Below, piece after piece: positions 47,601 through 55,416 of a stretch of 64,000 bases of DNA. The DNA comes from Pseudoalteromonas citrea (GTDB lineage: Bacteria; Pseudomonadota; Gammaproteobacteria; Enterobacterales; Alteromonadaceae). Location of the stretch: assembly GCF_000238375.3 (NCBI RefSeq), contig NZ_AHBZ03000027.1:682001-746000 (forward strand), given 5' to 3'. The position numbers and the translations under genes were made by a program. Within the stretch, counting starts at the first letter, position 1, and the number at the start of each line of letters is the position of its first letter. The notes below the pieces were generated by a model. It was not told the DNA's origin. It did not search any database and saw only the letters and a program-made list of their open reading frames with translations.

Positions 47601-47744
47601 TTGATAATGGCGAATTCAATCGAGCAAAAAGTATTTAGGATGCAGCAACAAAAACAAGCATTAGTTGACGTTTTATTTGCTGATAAGAGCTTGAATTTAG
47701 GTAAGTTTGATGAAAAACAAATGTTATCTATGCTGCAATCATAA
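44640..47744 (+). CDS. SNF2 helicase with SWIM zinc finger
   Basis: 1034 aa. Near residue 98-115 a SWIM motif (CTCSNNVKCRHIAAVLLKL). The C-terminal half is an SNF2 ATPase: DDMGLGKTLQV near 601-611, DEAQYIKNET near 697, LSGTPVENN near 725, and QATDRAYRIGQDKPVFVYK near 965-985. Family members are swi2/snf2-type DNA translocases of unclear role in bacteria, often linked to transcription or recombination. It stands alone, 156 bp after parB, with a strong terminator downstream. Not obviously part of the partition system. Ribosome site weak (CTGAG). Confidence 0.85.
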   Translation: MSTQLSKEQLFALFEEIKQEQATQFPLSERFLKQYFNSALLAKAKEYLSNSQISYLDHSEDFSRIDSQVLGNFGNTFSQHIKITTVNNTFRVEAQCTCSNNVKCRHIAAVLLKLKIEHSGGFGEAYLINDWFNELTQLQQSGFQDTNNVLLFVLESHDKELLLSPKLSPFKPDGVYPLGRPLSEQQLNSHSVPKNVLETDFRLFNWVRSQNMPGHFEIYGSWGFIALQQLVKTKRFYYQNNRQPLKLGHQKRLRFEWCFSEENAQLNGYLSDVDNWLLLRTDPPMYLNTDDLTIGRINSELNAQEIAHLQNMPSVTVEQLNQVMTRFSDLFANDVILPPEGYESRIKPSKLYTKLNIINNNLEQVLALTIENTGKLSNAEHAKHVKRSEQVLLGLGLDFTDGLFRLPVNDANGVHWFNHEVKPYLLKQGWEVEEFVHEQVVNLPEITLSLKRDKQHHILGKVMFNGKPVMLDWDTSHPLDINNLADHHQYVKIAEQSYAVPTETFNELLSLKKRFSYYTSGQQFKFPLSYAKKVFELPNIHSVSNDVRLLDYLKELDSPIENSAFVTHNTQQNFVLRDYQEQGVSWLKFLNRHQLGGILADDMGLGKTLQVIAYFVGQHNTLVTKPSLIVCPTSLVGNWQNEFKRFAPHLTLTTVHGSDREKTLEHVHCARFILTTYPLLKRDLAYYKELEFDSIVLDEAQYIKNETAQVSKCVKQLSAQFKLCLSGTPVENNLLELKSLLDFVMPDVLGTKQQFKHYFQIPIEKEQDAARASELKALIAPFILRRTKVDVVTELPDKTELIKELEFSSEQASLYHSVQLQIEDKLVSLFKEQGAQKSKLAFLDALLKLRQICCHPNLVDKGLECESAKFQWLAEHLPNMLSQGRKVIIFSQFTSVLELISQQLKANDIVFTTLTGQTRNRERAISNFTDGHCDVFLISLKAGGTGLNLTQADTVIHFDPWWNPAVENQATDRAYRIGQDKPVFVYKLIMANSIEQKVFRMQQQKQALVDVLFADKSLNLGKFDEKQMLSMLQS

Positions 47745-47855
47745 AAATAATTGAAAATTGTTTGAACTAACTCAAAATCACCGGGTCTATTATTGTACTT
47801 GTTGGCAGCAACGAGTTTAACATTGATTTCCCCCTTGATTACTTATTTGTAATGA

Positions 47856-47887
47856 AGCCAGCAGAGTTTGCTGGCTTTTTTGTTTTT
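47856..47887 (+). terminator. Rho-independent terminator after the SNF2/SWIM gene
   Basis: Stem AGCCAGCA (47856-47863) with TGCTGGCT (47869-47876), 5-nt loop, followed by TTTTTTGTTTTT. The stop codon is 112 bp upstream. Confidence 0.9.
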
Positions 47888-48020
47888 ACAGTGGCAATTT
47901 ATTTATATAGAAATAATTCCACATTCTATCCACATTGTTTCGCTTTAATAGACATATTACAACGACGCACCAAGTTAGTCGGTCTGGTGTCACTTAATTA
48001 GATCTAGAAGGCGAATACAA

Positions 48021-48218
48021 ATGTTGTGTTATGAAGAAACACCATCGCATCTGAACTTTATTGAACCACTTTCACAATGTGATTATGATCTACTTGCAGA
48101 AGTTGCGACCAGCGATGACCTCAATAGCATTCTAACTATGCTATTATTTGATGAGACGTTGTCTGACTCGTTAAAAAATGACGTAAAGAATCAATTGAAA
48201 GCAAACCAATTAAAGTAA
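48021..48218 (+). CDS. Small acidic hypothetical protein
   Basis: 65 aa, acidic, no transmembrane segment. A good ribosome site AGAAGG lies nine bases before the ATG. The next gene, a response regulator, starts 22 bp after the stop, so the two are likely co-transcribed. I do not recognise the family. It could be a connector or an unrelated leader gene. Confidence 0.55.
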   Translation: MLCYEETPSHLNFIEPLSQCDYDLLAEVATSDDLNSILTMLLFDETLSDSLKNDVKNQLKANQLK

Positions 48219-48240
48219 TTACCAACCTGAAAGAGACATT

Positions 48241-48930
48241 ATGCAGCATATCCTTATCGTTGAAGATGACTTCGACATAGCAGAACAAGTAATGTTGTTT
48301 TTTAAAGCATCGGGCTTTAAAACGTCACATATAGCTGACGGTGCAGAGGTTGTTCCTTGGGTTGAAGAACACACGCCAGATGCAATTTTGATGGATATCA
48401 TGCTGCCAAATCAAGATGGCGTTGAATGTATGAAGCAGATCAGAGTCTTTTCAATGGTGCCTATTATCATGATGACAGCAAAAGTAGCTGAGTCAGATAG
48501 GCTTAAGGGGCTAGAGTTTGGTGCTGATGACTATGTGTGCAAACCATTTAGTGCTGCTGAGCTAGTGATGCGCATGAAAGCTATTTTACGTCGCTGTGCA
48601 CCTTTAGCCAAAGCAGAGTCTGAAAAGCTTGTCAGTGTTGATGAAGCCCAATTGACAGTGACGTTAAAAGGGCAGTTGTTGGCGTTAACGAAAGTGGAGT
48701 TTGATGTGTTTGCTTTACTCTATAACGCGCCTAGTCGAGTTTTCTCACGTCAACAGATTTTAGATTATATTCAACCTGATAACTTTGATATTTCAGATCG
48801 GGTTATCGATAGTCATATCAAAAACATTCGTAAAAAAATTAAATCCTTAAATATTTCACCTAAGTTAGTTGGGTCGGTTTATGGGGCTGGTTATCGTTAT
48901 GATGAGCAGCAAATCAATAACAGTAATTAA
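48241..48930 (+). CDS. OmpR/PhoB-family response regulator
   Basis: 229 aa. Receiver domain 1-115 with acidic pocket VEDDFD (residues 7-12), phosphoacceptor in LMDIMLP (Asp53), T in MMTAK near 80, and K in CKPFSA (about 101). The DNA-binding winged helix runs 125-225 (LTKVEFDVFALLYNAPSRVFSR; VIDSHIKNIRKKI; VGSVYGAGYRY). Resembles BaeR/RstA-like regulators. No kinase gene is adjacent; the TPR histidine kinase at 51168-53216 on the other strand, 2.2 kb away, is the nearest partner. Confidence 0.92.
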   Translation: MQHILIVEDDFDIAEQVMLFFKASGFKTSHIADGAEVVPWVEEHTPDAILMDIMLPNQDGVECMKQIRVFSMVPIIMMTAKVAESDRLKGLEFGADDYVCKPFSAAELVMRMKAILRRCAPLAKAESEKLVSVDEAQLTVTLKGQLLALTKVEFDVFALLYNAPSRVFSRQQILDYIQPDNFDISDRVIDSHIKNIRKKIKSLNISPKLVGSVYGAGYRYDEQQINNSN

Positions 48931-48986
48931 GTGATAACCAGTTTGCTCTCAGGTATTATTAACTAAAAATATTACCTGAGAACATT

Positions 48987-50450
48987 ATGTTAGACGCGCT
49001 TTTTTCTCAACTATCTTGGTCACATGTCGCAGTGTTTTTTTCGGCTGTTGCCTGCCCTCTTCCTTTTTATTTTCTCAGCCGTCAGAAGCTTAAAACGCAG
49101 TTTGCGATGCTTGAACAGCAACACCTTCATAGTTTAAATACTAATGAGCAACTTGAATCTCAGCAACAGTCATTGCAAACAGAACTGCAGCAATTGCAGG
49201 CTGAAAAGGTACAGTTGCACGGTCATTGCCAGCAATACCAAGCTAGACTTGCAGAGAAGCAGTCTCAAATAACGCAATTTCAGGAGTTGTGGCAGCGTAG
49301 TGAACAAAGCTTGTCAGAGGTTCGTTCCAATGCTCATCTATCCGAACTTGAGTTGAATGATTTGAAAGTCACACTAGAGCAAAAAGAACTCAATTTTAAC
49401 TCTCAACTAGCACAATTAGAAAACTCTAAAAATATTTTAAAACAAGAGTTTGAAAACATTGCAAATCAAATATTTGAAGAAAAAACCACGCGATTTAATC
49501 ATCAAAGCCAAGAAAAAATAAATCAGTTACTGACACCGGTACAAGGTGAGCTAAAAGGTTTTCGAGAAAAAATGGAAGCGATTCATAGTGAGGAGCTTAA
49601 ACAGCGAGCTGCGCTTAAGTCAGAATTACTGCATTTACAAGAAAACAATAGAAATATCACAGAGCAAGCACACCAATTAACCAGCGCTCTGCAAGGGCAG
49701 AAGAAAACACAAGGTAATTGGGGGGAGCTGATGCTTGAGAATGTACTCGATAGCGCTGGCCTTCGAGCCGGCTATGATTATAAGCGAGAAGTTTCATTTA
49801 CCACTGACGAAGGAAAATATAGGCCTGATGTGGTCGTATACCTTCCTCAAGAGCGACACCTTGTGATAGATGCTAAAACTTCTCTCAACGCCTACACTAG
49901 ATATGTAAACTCAGACTCTGAGCTTGAAGCAAACGAAGCGCTGGTAGCTCACTCTCAAGCGGTTATTGCGCGAATAAAAGAGCTTGGGAGTAAATCCTAT
50001 GAAAGGCTGCCTGGCTTAAATTCGCCTGATGTGGTGATTATGTTTATTCCGATTGAATCTGCTTTTGTGGAAGCAATAAAGCATATGCCTAATATGTATC
50101 AACAAGCTTTAGAGCAAAATGTGTTGGTAGCCACACCAACCACCCTGCTAACCAGTATGAATATTGTTAAGCAGTTATGGCGTTTTGAGGAGCAAAGCAA
50201 ACATAGTCGAGAGTTGGCATTGCGAGCAGAGAAGTTTTACAACAAACTTAATAGCTTTTTGCACAGTATGGAAGGTGTTGGTCGTCAACTAGATAAAGCC
50301 AAAGAAAGTTACGATACAGCCTTCTCTCAGCTTTATCATGGGAAGGCTAATTTGATAAAGCAGGCGTCAGAATTTAAAGAGTTAGGTGTGTCTGTGAGTA
50401 AGGAAATGCCGAAAGAGATCGTAGAAAAGTCTAAATTAGAGCTTGAATAA
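48987..50450 (+). CDS. rmuC: DNA recombination protein RmuC
   Basis: 487 aa. N-terminal membrane-proximal helix (VAVFFSAVACPLPFYFLS), long coiled coil (about 30-190), then the RmuC nuclease-like domain: GNWGELMLENVLDSAGLR near 247-264, YRPDVVVYLPQERHLVIDAKTSL near 282-304 (D...DAK pattern of the PD-(D/E)xK fold), and VVIMFIPIESAF near 350. RmuC limits rearrangements between short inverted repeats in E. coli. It starts 56 bp after the response regulator. Confidence 0.93.
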   Translation: MLDALFSQLSWSHVAVFFSAVACPLPFYFLSRQKLKTQFAMLEQQHLHSLNTNEQLESQQQSLQTELQQLQAEKVQLHGHCQQYQARLAEKQSQITQFQELWQRSEQSLSEVRSNAHLSELELNDLKVTLEQKELNFNSQLAQLENSKNILKQEFENIANQIFEEKTTRFNHQSQEKINQLLTPVQGELKGFREKMEAIHSEELKQRAALKSELLHLQENNRNITEQAHQLTSALQGQKKTQGNWGELMLENVLDSAGLRAGYDYKREVSFTTDEGKYRPDVVVYLPQERHLVIDAKTSLNAYTRYVNSDSELEANEALVAHSQAVIARIKELGSKSYERLPGLNSPDVVIMFIPIESAFVEAIKHMPNMYQQALEQNVLVATPTTLLTSMNIVKQLWRFEEQSKHSRELALRAEKFYNKLNSFLHSMEGVGRQLDKAKESYDTAFSQLYHGKANLIKQASEFKELGVSVSKEMPKEIVEKSKLELE

Positions 50451-50475
50451 GCTTTGTGATTTGAAGAATCGTCAA

Positions 50476-50494
50476 CCCCCTTTACAAAAGGGGG
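50476..50494 (+). terminator. Hairpin after rmuC
   Basis: Perfect 8-bp stem CCCCCTTT (50476-50483) with AAAGGGGG (50487-50494) and a 3-nt loop, 25 bp after the rmuC stop. No T-run follows, so it is a weak terminator call. Confidence 0.5.
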
Positions 50495-50525
50495 TGAAGA
50501 CATAGAGGAAGGTAAAGCTCAATAG

Positions 50526-51044
50526 TTAGGCGTGACTATTTGGGTTTTGACACTGTGCAAAGTTTCCTTTTCTAGGTGAGTCCACATATAAGTTAATGTA
50601 TAGTTCGCTTTGGTTGATATCTAGCCATACCCGACTGTTCATCGGTGGGCACAAAGAGTGCTTAATATAACCTTCAAGTTCTTTTTCGCTCATTGATAGC
50701 TTTTGTGGAATACTAATAAAAATATTCACTTCGCCATCATCGAATTTAGCTCTTTTAAATTGCCAGCTACCCATCATAAATTGTTTTGAGAAATAACGAG
50801 ATACTTTATTTTGGGCGTTTAAATCCAGCGTTGCACCTTGTGATTTTGTACTATCAGAAAAATACATCCATGCACTCGCAAGAATGATAAAAGCGCCTAA
50901 TAGCATTGATATAAATGGTATGCTCAGCTTTTTACTTTTAGGTGTGTTTTTACGTGAACTTTTACGTAATGATTGCTTTTTTTGCTCTGTGCGTGATTCT
51001 ACAATTTTAACCCAATCACCATGCTTAATTGTTCGCTGTGTCAT
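50526..51044 (-). CDS. Hypothetical single-pass membrane protein
   Basis: 172 aa. A basic N-terminus (KKQSLRKSSRKNTPKSKK near 22-39), one hydrophobic helix near 43-64 (IPFISMLLGAFIILASAWMY), and a polar C-terminal domain presumably in the periplasm with two late cysteines (CPPMNSR and FAQCQN). I do not recognise the family. It is on the minus strand between rmuC and the histidine kinase gene, 123 bp downstream of the latter, possibly the end of its transcript. Confidence 0.6.
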   Translation of the reverse strand: MTQRTIKHGDWVKIVESRTEQKKQSLRKSSRKNTPKSKKLSIPFISMLLGAFIILASAWMYFSDSTKSQGATLDLNAQNKVSRYFSKQFMMGSWQFKRAKFDDGEVNIFISIPQKLSMSEKELEGYIKHSLCPPMNSRVWLDINQSELYINLYVDSPRKGNFAQCQNPNSHA

Positions 51045-51118
51045 AATTACCCTCCAAGATTCTATTTATCTATTACAGCAATACAATGTGGAAGAAAAAT
51101 GAAGTAAAGTGTTTATTC

Positions 51119-51136
51119 TCGGGCTTTATAGCCCGA
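51119..51136 (-). terminator. Small hairpin after the histidine kinase gene
   Basis: Stem TCGGGC (51119-51124) with GCCCGA (51131-51136), 6-nt loop, in the spacer between the kinase stop and the membrane protein start. No clear U-tract; may be an attenuator. Confidence 0.4.
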
Positions 51137-51167
51137 AACTGGTTGGATGAGTGCTATCAGTTTATGC

Positions 51168-53216
51168 CTAGTTTGTTGGTGTTATAGGTAATTTTATCCG
51201 TGCACATACCCCCCCTGCCTTACCATGATGTAAAGTTATTTCACCTTGTAGCGCATGGGTTAAACTTTCACATATAGATAGACCAAGGCCTGAACCGCCA
51301 AGCGCTCGACTACGAGATTTATCAATTCTATATAATCGTTCAAACAGCTTTGCCAGTTCGGTATCTGATACACCAGGTGATGTATCGTCTACTTGGATGA
51401 ATACGTATTCGTTATTCACTCTAACTTTTAATCTGACATGTCCTGGGCTGTCTGTATATAAGCAGGCATTTTTAGCTAAGTTAGTAATAATTTGATCTAG
51501 CTTTTGTCTATCGGTCGTGAGTGTTGTTGCTGCGGGAATATCGATGTCAGCGATAAACCGCAAATTAGATTGTTCTGTGAGTGTTTTGATATCTGATATA
51601 TAGTGCGCGGTAAGTGTACTCAGTTGAGACTCTTGCCATATTAAATGAATCGATTGGTTTTGCACTTGAGATAATTGATACACGTCAGAGATGAGATTGT
51701 TTAGTTGTGAAATTTTATTATTTATTTTGGTATAAGCCAGTGCTTTATCATCAAGTAAATTATGCTCGAGTGCTTCAATATGCAGTTGCAATACACTTAG
51801 AGGTGTCCTGAGTTCATGGGAGATATCAGCTAGCATTTCATCTTTTTGTTTCAGGTTGGTTTGATATAGACTTGCCTTATACTGAGCATTACGATGTTTT
51901 ATGATGTATAAATATACGATGACCACACTAAATAATAAGATCATGATACATGCCAGTAACCATGTCTGTTTTTGTAATATCTGCTTTTCAAGTTCTACTT
52001 TCATGACCGCAGACTTTTTTTCTGTTTGCGCTAACTTTTGATATTGAACAAGTGCATTGACTTGCTGTTTGTATTGTTCTGTTGCACCTTGGTTTACTTC
52101 CTGATCTGCCAGCTTATGGATTTCAAAAGCGATAGATAGTTCATTGTAGGCGGCCTCATACTGGCCCTTTAGCATCATATATTTCGCGTTTGCGAAATAT
52201 AGTTTTTCCTCCAGTATTTTATTTCTTATCGTGTTTATCAGTTGGCGTGCTTTAGGAATATATAGCGCCAATAATTCGGTGTTTTTCAATTCTATGTGAA
52301 GATTTATGAGATATAAGTAGGCGTATGCTTTTTGTATTGGTGATTGGGTTTTTAATGCATGATTTAAGCTTTTTTGGATTGAACTTAACGCCATGTGAGG
52401 GTTGTTCAGTTTAAGGTAGATTAAATGCAGAGTGTTATAAGCTCTTGATAGACTGACGTTGGCATTAAGTGGCTGTAGTATTTCTATGGCTTCAATAAAT
52501 CGAGGGAGGGCTTGAGCATATTTTTTATTCTTGAAGGTGATCTCAGCAAGTCTAATTGCAGTTCCTGCAATATTTCGTATTTCTTTACTTTTTTTATCAT
52601 TAAGCAGTGCTTTATTAAAAAAGTATTCGGCTTGTTCCAGGTTATGGATACGTGATGAAAGGTCTCCTAAATTAAAAAAGTTTGATGCTTTGATTTCCCA
52701 ATTCGTCGTTGTTTTTAGCATGCTTTGCGCTTTTAAGTGATACTCCATTGAAAGAGCAACATTATTTTTCGTATCGTAGAGCGTGCCTAAGTTATTATAG
52801 GCTTGTCCAATGAGTGTCTTATCGTTTATCGCTTTTGCGAGCTTTAACGCTTTGAAGTAATGTTTCTCTGCAATATCTAGCTTATGACTTCTTCTATAAT
52901 TGATCCCCAGCTCCTTAGTCACATCATACATAAAGGCCTTTGTTTGGTTATGTGTTAAGTTGATCTCATTCAGCTTTATGATTGCATCGTTGTACCTGTT
53001 TTGTTTTCTTAAAATTTTAGCAAACTTGAGCTTGATAGCATTTTCACTTTCATTCGCTTTATTACTGAGCTCAATGGTTTTTAACGCAATATGTGCTTTG
53101 TCTAATTGACCTTGAACAATTAACTCATCTACATCAGCCATAGTGACTAGCGCGAGAGTGGTGCTTGAAAAAACGAAAGACAAAGAGAGAGTAATTTTAG
53201 CTAAATAGTGTTTCAT
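51168..53216 (-). CDS. TPR-domain sensor histidine kinase
   Basis: 682 aa. Signal peptide (KITLSLSFVFSSTTLA), periplasmic tetratricopeptide-like repeats (about 60-370; for example GQAYNNLGTLYDTKNNVALS), one transmembrane helix near 411-436 (LLACIMILLFSVVIVYLYII), then HisKA with DISHELRTPLSVL (phospho-His near 465) and HATPase with LAKNACLYT, DTSPGVSD, LFERLYRID and GSGLGLSICESL. A BaeS-like kinase with a TPR sensor, which suggests sensing of peptides or cell-wall material. The nearest response regulator is at 48241-48930. The 371-bp upstream region holds iteron-like repeats. Confidence 0.9.
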   Translation of the reverse strand: MKHYLAKITLSLSFVFSSTTLALVTMADVDELIVQGQLDKAHIALKTIELSNKANESENAIKLKFAKILRKQNRYNDAIIKLNEINLTHNQTKAFMYDVTKELGINYRRSHKLDIAEKHYFKALKLAKAINDKTLIGQAYNNLGTLYDTKNNVALSMEYHLKAQSMLKTTTNWEIKASNFFNLGDLSSRIHNLEQAEYFFNKALLNDKKSKEIRNIAGTAIRLAEITFKNKKYAQALPRFIEAIEILQPLNANVSLSRAYNTLHLIYLKLNNPHMALSSIQKSLNHALKTQSPIQKAYAYLYLINLHIELKNTELLALYIPKARQLINTIRNKILEEKLYFANAKYMMLKGQYEAAYNELSIAFEIHKLADQEVNQGATEQYKQQVNALVQYQKLAQTEKKSAVMKVELEKQILQKQTWLLACIMILLFSVVIVYLYIIKHRNAQYKASLYQTNLKQKDEMLADISHELRTPLSVLQLHIEALEHNLLDDKALAYTKINNKISQLNNLISDVYQLSQVQNQSIHLIWQESQLSTLTAHYISDIKTLTEQSNLRFIADIDIPAATTLTTDRQKLDQIITNLAKNACLYTDSPGHVRLKVRVNNEYVFIQVDDTSPGVSDTELAKLFERLYRIDKSRSRALGGSGLGLSICESLTHALQGEITLHHGKAGGVCARIKLPITPTN

Positions 53217-53340
53217 AATGCTTATTTGTATTGAAAACCGCGCACATTCTTGATGATTAATGTGGTTGAATTATGAAGCCTGTAAAGGGCCTTTACATAT
53301 TGCATTTTGTGCAATTATTTTGTGGGTATTGGGGAGTCGG

Positions 53341-53533
53341 TTAGTAAAATCTTGTTTTATCAGTGCGAAGCGTTAGTAAAAATTTGATTTATAGCGGTGT
53401 CAAAGTTAGTAAAAATGTGCTCTGTGAGCCATTTTTGACTATTTATTGATGAAATTAGGGCTGTAAATTAGTACCCAGCGTTGCTTTTTTAGTGCGGCGC
53501 TTAATTTGCTAAAAGATAGTAAAAATATGATCC
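53341..53533 (+). repeat. Distal cluster of iteron-like 18-mers
   Basis: Four same-strand copies: 53341-53358 (TTAGTAAAATCTTGTTTT), 53373-53390 (TTAGTAAAAATTTGATTT), 53406-53423 (TTAGTAAAAATGTGCTCT), 53516-53533 (ATAGTAAAAATATGATCC). The first three are 32 and 33 bp apart, about three helical turns. They match the ori2 iterons (compare TTAGTAAAAATTCGATCT at 41675-41692) but mostly lack the terminal GATC. They lie between the kinase start and the aceA end. Initiator binding is inferred. Confidence 0.6.
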
Positions 53534-53552
53534 AACGTGTATTGAGGTGAAG

Positions 53553-53573
53553 GAAGAGCCTATTAGGCTCTTC
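53553..53573 (-). terminator. Hairpin after aceA
   Basis: Stem GAAGAGCC (53553-53560) with GGCTCTTC (53566-53573), 5-nt loop, 14 bp beyond the aceA stop on the minus strand. U-tract is poor. Confidence 0.55.
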
Positions 53574-53587
53574 ACTAAACTGGCTTT

Positions 53588-55192
53588 TTAAAATTGATTC
53601 ATAGTGTTAGCTGTTCCTCCAGCTTTTAAAGCATTCTCACCTGAGAAATACTCTTTGTGGGTATCCCCTATGTTAGACCCTGCAAGGTCTTGATGTTTGA
53701 CCGATGCTTGTTCTCTACGGATCTCTTGGCGTTGCACATCTCTTACGTATGCGAGCATTCCTAGCTCACCAAAATAGCCCTCAGAAAGAATGTCAGTACT
53801 GAGTGCTGCTGTATGATAGGTGGGTAATGTGATCAAGTGATGGAAAATTCCCGCTTCTCGAGCTCCATCTTTTTGAAAGTTTTGGACTAACAAATCCGCT
53901 TCACGAGCAAGTTCTGTGTTATCTAATTCTGGGCTCATTAATGCTTTAGGATCGTTACTTGGGTCTGGGTAGTGACTTAAATCTTTTTGTTGTGCTTGCC
54001 ACTGTGCATACACTTGCTCTCGGAATTTAAGTGTCCAGTTAAATGATGGTGAGTTGTTATAAACCAGTTTAGCATTCGGTACCTGCTCTTTAATGCTATT
54101 TACCAGCTCAGCTATTTGGCTTACATTCGGCTTTTCAGTTTCAATCCAAAGCAAGTCCGCACCAGATTGCAAACTAGTAACACAATCTAATATGACGCGT
54201 GCCTTTTCGGTTCCTTCTTTAAATTGATAAAGGCCATTATCTAAGCGAGTCGGCTTACAGAGCTGCCCATCAAGCTTTATTGCCATTTCTCCATCGTTTA
54301 GTTCATCTATGTTATCGATCGCTGTCGTTTCTAAAAATGCCGTATATTGGCTTGCGATATCTCCAGGTGTTTTTGAGACCGGAATTTTTTGCGTTAAGCT
54401 TGCGCCTAGAGAGTCAGTTCTTGCGACAATTATTCCTTCTTCTACACCGAGCTCTAAAAATGCATAACGAACGGCATTTATTTTTGCTAGAAAATCTTCG
54501 TGCGGTACGGTGACTTTTCCCGCTTGATGTCCGCATTGCTTAGCATCCGACACTTGATTCTCTATTTGAATGGCACATGCGCCCGCTTCAATCATTTTTT
54601 TAGCTAATAAGTAAGTTGCTTCTTCATTACCAAACCCGGCATCGATATCAGCTATGATAGGCACCACGTGGGTTTCAAAATTATCAATTCGAGCAATAAT
54701 CTCTTGGGTGTCTTGGCCTTGGGATTTCGCATCATCTAGCTCGCGATATAAGTGGTCTAACTCTCGCGCGTCTGCTTGTTTTAAAAAAGTATAGATCTCT
54801 TCGATTAATGACGCGACAGATGTCTTTTCATGCATACTTTGATCTGGTAGTGGGCCAAATTCAGATCGCAGTGCAGCGACCATCCAGCCACTTAAATACA
54901 CATAGGAGCGTTTGGTTGTTTTTTGATGCCTTTTTACCGCCATCATCATTTGTTGTGCTGTAAAACCATGCCAGCAACCGAGTGATTGAGTATATTGACT
55001 CTTATCAGCATCATACGCGGCCATATCTTGACGCATTATATTTGCTGTGTATTTCGCTATATCAAGACCCGTCTTAAACCTGTTTTGCAGACTCATTCTA
55101 CTCGCAAACTCTGGATTGATAGACTGCCATGTTGAGTTGTTGCTCTGGCAAAGGGTTGTATAGTGATCTATTTTGGTTTGGTAGTTTTTCAT
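53588..55192 (-). CDS. aceA: Isocitrate lyase
   Basis: 534 aa, the longer Pseudomonas-type form. Cleaves isocitrate to glyoxylate and succinate. Motifs: PIIADIDAGFGNEEATYLLA near 183-202, the catalytic loop KQCGH near 220-224, IIVARTDSLGASLTQ near 254-268, and NNSPSFNWTL near 386. Ribosome site AAGGAT is eight bases before the ATG. Divergent from glcB, with 224 bp between the starts holding a FadR-like site. It has nothing in common with an acetate operon of aceBAK type. Likely induced on acetate or fatty acids. Confidence 0.96.
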   Translation of the reverse strand: MKNYQTKIDHYTTLCQSNNSTWQSINPEFASRMSLQNRFKTGLDIAKYTANIMRQDMAAYDADKSQYTQSLGCWHGFTAQQMMMAVKRHQKTTKRSYVYLSGWMVAALRSEFGPLPDQSMHEKTSVASLIEEIYTFLKQADARELDHLYRELDDAKSQGQDTQEIIARIDNFETHVVPIIADIDAGFGNEEATYLLAKKMIEAGACAIQIENQVSDAKQCGHQAGKVTVPHEDFLAKINAVRYAFLELGVEEGIIVARTDSLGASLTQKIPVSKTPGDIASQYTAFLETTAIDNIDELNDGEMAIKLDGQLCKPTRLDNGLYQFKEGTEKARVILDCVTSLQSGADLLWIETEKPNVSQIAELVNSIKEQVPNAKLVYNNSPSFNWTLKFREQVYAQWQAQQKDLSHYPDPSNDPKALMSPELDNTELAREADLLVQNFQKDGAREAGIFHHLITLPTYHTAALSTDILSEGYFGELGMLAYVRDVQRQEIRREQASVKHQDLAGSNIGDTHKEYFSGENALKAGGTANTMNQF

Positions 55193-55249
55193 GACGAGTT
55201 ATCCTTCGAACGGTTAATTTATACGTTACGTTATGTGAGAGTGCACTCA

Positions 55250-55262
55250 GTGGTCTGACCCC
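55250..55262. promoter_or_regulatory. FadR-like operator candidate
   Basis: TGGTCTGACC at 55251-55260, in the divergent aceA/glcB promoter region, matches the core of the E. coli FadR site (TGGTCNGACC). The outer bases do not fit the full palindrome. It lies 58 bp upstream of the aceA start. A fatty-acid regulator controlling the glyoxylate shunt is plausible. Confidence 0.4.
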
Positions 55263-55416
55263 GGTGCTTAATTAAACATTAGGCCTGTTCTCGTGATTTT
55301 TTAAATTTATAGTTGTTATTGTCACTATATATTTAGTGAATGTTAATTCGCTGTTCTAGTGGGGGGAATTTACGTTATGGTTACTTAAACCCGTTCAAGA
55401 TAACTAGGATATAAAT

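Noticed and set aside
44640-47744. SNF2/SWIM helicase as part of the defence array
   Set aside because: It lies 18 kb away across the origin, has its own terminator, and belongs to a common chromosomal family; no shared C-terminal module.
47750-48020. Search for a small RNA or tRNA in the 270-bp spacer
   Set aside because: Apart from the terminator at 47856-47887, no cloverleaf or promoter-terminator pair was evident.
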